Shown here one piece after another: positions 61,075-64,000 of a DNA stretch of 64,000 nucleotides. The notes under the pieces are model-generated. The model did no database searches and was not told the DNA's origin. It saw nothing but the letters and a program-made list of their open reading frames with translations. The DNA comes from Winogradskya consettensis (GTDB lineage: Bacteria; Actinomycetota; Actinomycetes; Mycobacteriales; Micromonosporaceae). Position 1 is the stretch's first letter. Every line of letters begins with the position of its first letter. The DNA lies in the NCBI RefSeq assembly GCF_018332715.1, contig NZ_BOQP01000071.1, positions 27,687-91,686 of the forward strand, given 5' to 3'. Made by a program: the position numbers and the translations under genes.

Positions 61075-61848
61075 TCAGACCGCTATCGGCGTTTTCTCCG
61101 CGAGCCGGTCCAGGAATTCCTCGGACACCTCGCGAACACTGCCGAGCCGCCCGACGGTCAACGCCTGATAGGTGAGCCGGGCCGCTTCCTCGAGGCTGCG
61201 CGCCCGTTTGTGAGCCAGTTCCACACTGTCGGCCAGCACCACAAAACCGTGCTGACTGAGCACCAGGCAGTTGGTGCCGTCCGCCGCCATAGCCGCCGCC
61301 ATAGCCGCGACTTCGGTGCCGCCGGGCTGCCGGAACGGCACGGTCACGATCCGCCGCAGATGGTCGGCATGATCGGTGGTCATCAACCGGATACGTTCGC
61401 CCAGGGCGTCCAGCAGCAGCGTGATCGGCGCGTGCACGTGCACAATCGCCTGAACGTCGGGCCGGGTCCGGTACAACGCCAGATGCAGAGCCAGCTCGCC
61501 ACTCGGTTGGAGCCGCGGCGGGGTCACTTTCCGGAGCGTGGCCGGCGAACCGTCAAAGATGCGTACAGCGGTGAAGGTGCTGCGGCTCAGCCTCTCGAGC
61601 CAGCTACCGCGACCCGTCACCCAGCAAGCGCCGCCGTCGCCATCCTCAGTAATACCGTCGCCGTCGCCGACGTAGGCGACTTCCGCGCTGACGTCCTCGC
61701 AGACGTCCTCGCAGACGTCCTCGCTGACGTCCTCGCAGGCGATACGAGCGGAAAGGTTGCCACCCGCGCCACAGGCCAGACCGGCCTGGACGACGTCGTA
61801 GCCCACATGCGCGAGCTGATCGCGCAGATCACCGGGCACGTAATTCAC
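61075..61848 (-). CDS. Class II aldolase/adducin-family protein with acidic repeat insert
   Basis: A 257-residue protein starting at 61,848. The substrate motif ACGAGGNLSAR is near residues 25-35, and the zinc His pair is in VHVHAP near residue 140. A third His lies in SQHGFVVLADS near residue 200, as in fuculose-1-phosphate aldolase relatives. Directly after GNLSAR there is an insert CEDVSEDVCEDVCEDV, made by a 12-bp tandem repeat, and then VGDGDGITEDGDGG. The insert lies in a loop close to the active site. The substrate is unknown, and no sugar kinase gene is adjacent. Confidence 0.85.
   Translation of the reverse strand: MNYVPGDLRDQLAHVGYDVVQAGLACGAGGNLSARIACEDVSEDVCEDVCEDVSAEVAYVGDGDGITEDGDGGACWVTGRGSWLERLSRSTFTAVRIFDGSPATLRKVTPPRLQPSGELALHLALYRTRPDVQAIVHVHAPITLLLDALGERIRLMTTDHADHLRRIVTVPFRQPGGTEVAAMAAAMAADGTNCLVLSQHGFVVLADSVELAHKRARSLEEAARLTYQALTVGRLGSVREVSEEFLDRLAEKTPIAV
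61690..61737 (-). repeat. Four 12-bp tandem repeats inside the aldolase gene
   Basis: The plus strand shows GACGTCCTCGCA at 61,690, 61,702 and 61,726 and GACGTCCTCGCT at 61,714. The length is a multiple of three, so repeat number can change without loss of frame. Confidence 0.85.
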
Positions 61849-62385
61849 CCGTCAACTCCTCGGGGTCCTGGGGGTGGATCCACATGGAGGAGGGGTTCCC
61901 GCCTGGCGTCACCGAACTTCCCATGCGTGACGCCAGGCCACTACCCGCCCGCTAGGGAGCGGTTCCAGCCATTCCGAGCGGGGCTGCTCCGCGCGGCCCG
62001 CCAGCCGCGTGAGCGTTGCCCAACCCGTACCAGTCTCGTCCTGACCCTTGCTCTTGCTCCTGCTCAGGCTGGACTTGCGCCCGTGCTTTCGCTCTTGCTC
62101 GGGCTGGACCTGCTTCCCGCGCTGAGGCCAATTCGCCTCTTGCCGGAAGCCGAGACCCGGTCTCGTTGCCGGACCCGGTCTCCGATCGCGCCCGGTCCCA
62201 CCATGGACCGGCCACTTCCTTCAGACCTGGCCCCGCGTCGAGGCCTGTGGCCGGCGCCGCGCGACCCCGTCCGTCGCGTGTGCTCCGACCTGACCCGCCC
62301 AGATGCGGTGAGCGGGCTCGTGCCTTTCCGTTCCGTTCCGTGCAAATCCTGGCCCGCGCGGGTCCTTGGGAGACCCGCGCGAGTC
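61849..62385. other. Gene-free stretch with one strong hairpin
   Basis: About 540 bases without a supported gene. CCTGGCGTCAC (61,902-61,912) pairs perfectly with GTGACGCCAGG (61,927-61,937), probably a terminator for the ArsR gene to the right. From 62,040 to 62,120 there are loose copies of CTTGCTC and GGGCTGGACCTGC. Frames crossing it have no family features. Confidence 0.5.
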
Positions 62386-62763
62386 TCAGCGAGCCTTTTT
62401 GGTGGCTCGCTTACGCGGCGGGGTGAGCAGATCCGCGATGGTTGCGATCGCGGACGGCACCAGCCGGTAGTAGGCCCACACTCCACGCTTTTCGCGCTCG
62501 AGCAGGCCGGCCTCCGTCAAGATCCGGAGGTGGTGGCTCACGGTCGGCTGCGACAGACCCAACGGTGCGGTGAGGTCGCAAACGCACGCCTCGCCGTCCG
62601 TTGCGGACTGAATAAGGCTCAGCAGTCGAAGCCGAGCAGGATCCGCGAGTGCCTTGAGCACCCCGGCCAGTCGCTCCGCATCCGCACGTTCAATAGGCTC
62701 GCCGGCCAGCGGCGAGATCTGAGGCATTGTCATTTCCGCCAACGCAGTTCCCACGATCTCCAT
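62386..62763 (-). CDS. ArsR/SmtB metal-sensing repressor
   Basis: A 125-residue repressor. Residues about 27-110 form the winged helix: LAGVLKALADPARLRLLSLI, then CVCDLTAPLGLSQPTVSHHL and LEREKRGVWAYYRLVP. The CVCDL motif at the start of the recognition helix is the classic thiolate site for As(III), Cd or Pb in this family. ATG at 62,763 is used; ATGs at 62,733 and 62,727 are alternatives. No arsenate reductase or efflux gene is visible to the left, so its regulon is unclear. The tail is basic (RKRATKKAR). Confidence 0.9.
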   Translation of the reverse strand: MEIVGTALAEMTMPQISPLAGEPIERADAERLAGVLKALADPARLRLLSLIQSATDGEACVCDLTAPLGLSQPTVSHHLRILTEAGLLEREKRGVWAYYRLVPSAIATIADLLTPPRKRATKKAR

Positions 62764-62787
62764 CCTTCCACCAACTGCATCGATTCT

Positions 62788-62803
62788 CCTGCATGTGCGC
62801 AGG
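62788..62803. promoter_or_regulatory. Possible ArsR operator
   Basis: CCTGC-N6-GCAGG is an inverted repeat 25 bases upstream of the ArsR start, which fits an autoregulatory site. The match is short, so it may be chance. Confidence 0.35.
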
Positions 62804-62820
62804 AACGAACCGGCTGACTT

Positions 62821-63213
62821 TCAGGCCGTAAGGCCGAAGTCGATCGAACGGTAGGCCGATCGGCACGTCTGTCCGGCACCCCGCACGGCAGCGCCCGCAT
62901 CCCGATCCACCATTCCGGCTACACCGACTTCGGTCTCTGCCTCCTGCAACGCCTCAGGCGCCGTCTGGTCGCTGCCCATCGCCGTCGAGCTGCTCGATCC
63001 CCGCCCCTGGAGTGAGCAGCCCCACATTTCGATTTCACGATCAGTACGGTCTCCACCCGGCGCCCGCCCGGTCGCCGGAACGTCCTTGTCCCACACCGTC
63101 ACCCGGTGCGAGGCGGTGTCACAGTCAGCATCACGACCCGATGAAAGCACGACACAACGCTGCGCGACGGGCAATTCAGTGATGAATTTACGCAGGTCGT
63201 GGTGGGCTTCCAT
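62821..63213 (-). CDS. Doubtful hypothetical protein
   Basis: A frame of 130 residues from an ATG at 63,213 (63,357 is an upstream alternative). It begins MEAHHDLRKFITELPVAQRC and later has low-complexity GRGSSSSTAMGSD. No domain is recognised and no clear ribosome site was found. It lies upstream of the ArsR gene on the same strand. It may be real, but it could equally be chance in GC-rich DNA. Confidence 0.3.
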   Translation of the reverse strand: MEAHHDLRKFITELPVAQRCVVLSSGRDADCDTASHRVTVWDKDVPATGRAPGGDRTDREIEMWGCSLQGRGSSSSTAMGSDQTAPEALQEAETEVGVAGMVDRDAGAAVRGAGQTCRSAYRSIDFGLTA

Positions 63214-63357
63214 GACATCGAGAGTACTGGCTACCTCGAAACTGGAACGTTCTGCCCTGGCAGGGCGGAAAGGAACTATTGACGCACGCCTAAACCAGAT
63301 CCTTACAGGAAATAATGTTAACTGAATCACCCGGATGAACCGGTTCAGACCTCGCAT

Positions 63358-64000
63358 AGACGCAGCTCAAAGCCCTTGAACCCACCACGACGCCCCACCC
63401 CCCAGACAACGAAGGTCATCGAACGAGTACGCACCGACACCGAAGCCTGCATGACACATGTGCCCGTCCACTGGGAAACCCCGCCCACTCAGCGAAATTC
63501 GACAGACCCTCGTCGCCCAACGCCACCCGTTCGGGTGACCCACATCCGTCGATGCGATGTCCCCCACTAGCTGGACCTACACGTCAAACACTGAACTTCA
63601 TCCACAAAATCCCACCCCTGCCCCAACAGACAGTGACCCCCACAACCGCGTACCCATCCCGAGGTCCGCGAGCACCTGCTGAACCCGACGGTCGCCCGCA
63701 AGGCCAACCCAGGCGGATCGCCATCCACGACCGGCCCCTTCCAGATAACGACTGCGGGCCAGATCACACCACCCACCAGCCATAAGCCGACTCACTTCCG
63801 GCACCCGAACGAGTCCGCGCCCGGACCTGGGCGGCGCTTTTTAGAGCGCTCCGTCCGGGGCACGGTGCAGCTGTCCATAGGGACGACGGAGCCCACGGCT
63901 TGGGCCAGCTCATTGCCAGGTGGCGGCTTCTCGTGCCGGTTCACCGACGGGCTGCGGCGCTGGGCCAGCCCAGGGACGGGTGGTTGCTCCCGTGCCTGCT
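63358..64000. other. Stretch without recognisable gene; imperfect 60-bp repeat at the edge
   Basis: No supported gene. At the right edge the block starting TGGGCCAGC at 63,901 recurs at 63,961 with exactly 60 bp offset and about two-thirds identity. It could be the start of a coding repeat that continues outside the window. Confidence 0.4.

Noticed and set aside
61009..62817. 602-codon plus-strand frame
   Set aside because: It runs antisense through the aldolase and ArsR genes, both of which have clear families; the long frame is a product of GC-rich codon structure.

Overview
The window is high-GC DNA from an actinomycete. The gene order bldC - conserved protein - valine dehydrogenase - DUF3073 - purM - purF, together with purS/Q/L, purB, purD and purA, DUF3151, SigE-type sigma factors and many GTG starts, points to a Micromonosporaceae-type genome; an Actinoplanes-like host is my best inference and cannot be proven from the sequence alone.

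Layout. (1) About 1-14,107 is accessory DNA. The left part (to about 4.8 kb) looks like the right part of an actinomycete integrative conjugative element (AICE): a leftward operon of small element genes, a divergent GntR-type repressor behind two near-identical operators, a glycosyltransferase and an AT-richer orphan gene. It ends in a tRNA-Tyr-like 3' fragment. From 4.9 to 13.7 kb lies a putative defence region: a CoiA-like nuclease, a ScoMcrA-head restriction-like protein, a ParB-like/nuclease-like gene pair and an ImmA/IrrE-type regulator-protease pair, mixed with decayed genes. It ends in a tRNA-Phe 3' fragment. Both tRNA fragments lie 138-139 bp to the right of the same 20-bp repeat, so they look like attachment sites of related integrases. 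No integrase gene lies in the window. (2) 14.1-24 kb carries a damaged hicAB module, a partner-switching pair (kinase-like ATPase and STAS), a secreted SGNH hydrolase, a HAD phosphatase, a thioesterase, a PrsW protease, KptA, a methyltransferase and bldC. (3) 24-45 kb is the purine biosynthesis neighbourhood. A two-gene RiPP locus (radical SAM maturase and cyclophane-type precursor, amcB/amcA) sits between DUF3073 and purM. purF, purM, purSQL, purB, purD and purA supply most of the IMP and AMP pathway. Three DnaA boxes spaced exactly 20 bp apart lie between purD and purA. (4) 45-64 kb holds a ParA/MinD-like ATPase with a huge repetitive N-terminus, an ADP-ribosylglycohydrolase and LOG-family pair with start codons only 18 bp apart, fructose-bisphosphate aldolase, a surface protein with sigma factor and LCP-like protein, the Hen1-Pnkp RNA repair operon, a DedA protein with a repeat tail, a class II aldolase and an ArsR repressor. 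The last 0.8 kb shows no convincing gene.

How the genes work together. PurF starts the purine pathway, PurD makes GAR, PurS/Q/L makes FGAM, PurM closes the imidazole ring, PurB acts twice and PurA commits IMP to AMP. Hen1 and Pnkp form an RNA end-healing and sealing pair, and KptA, elsewhere in the window, removes 2'-phosphates from RNA junctions. The accessory block combines mobile-element maintenance genes with several nuclease-like proteins of likely anti-phage or anti-plasmid role.
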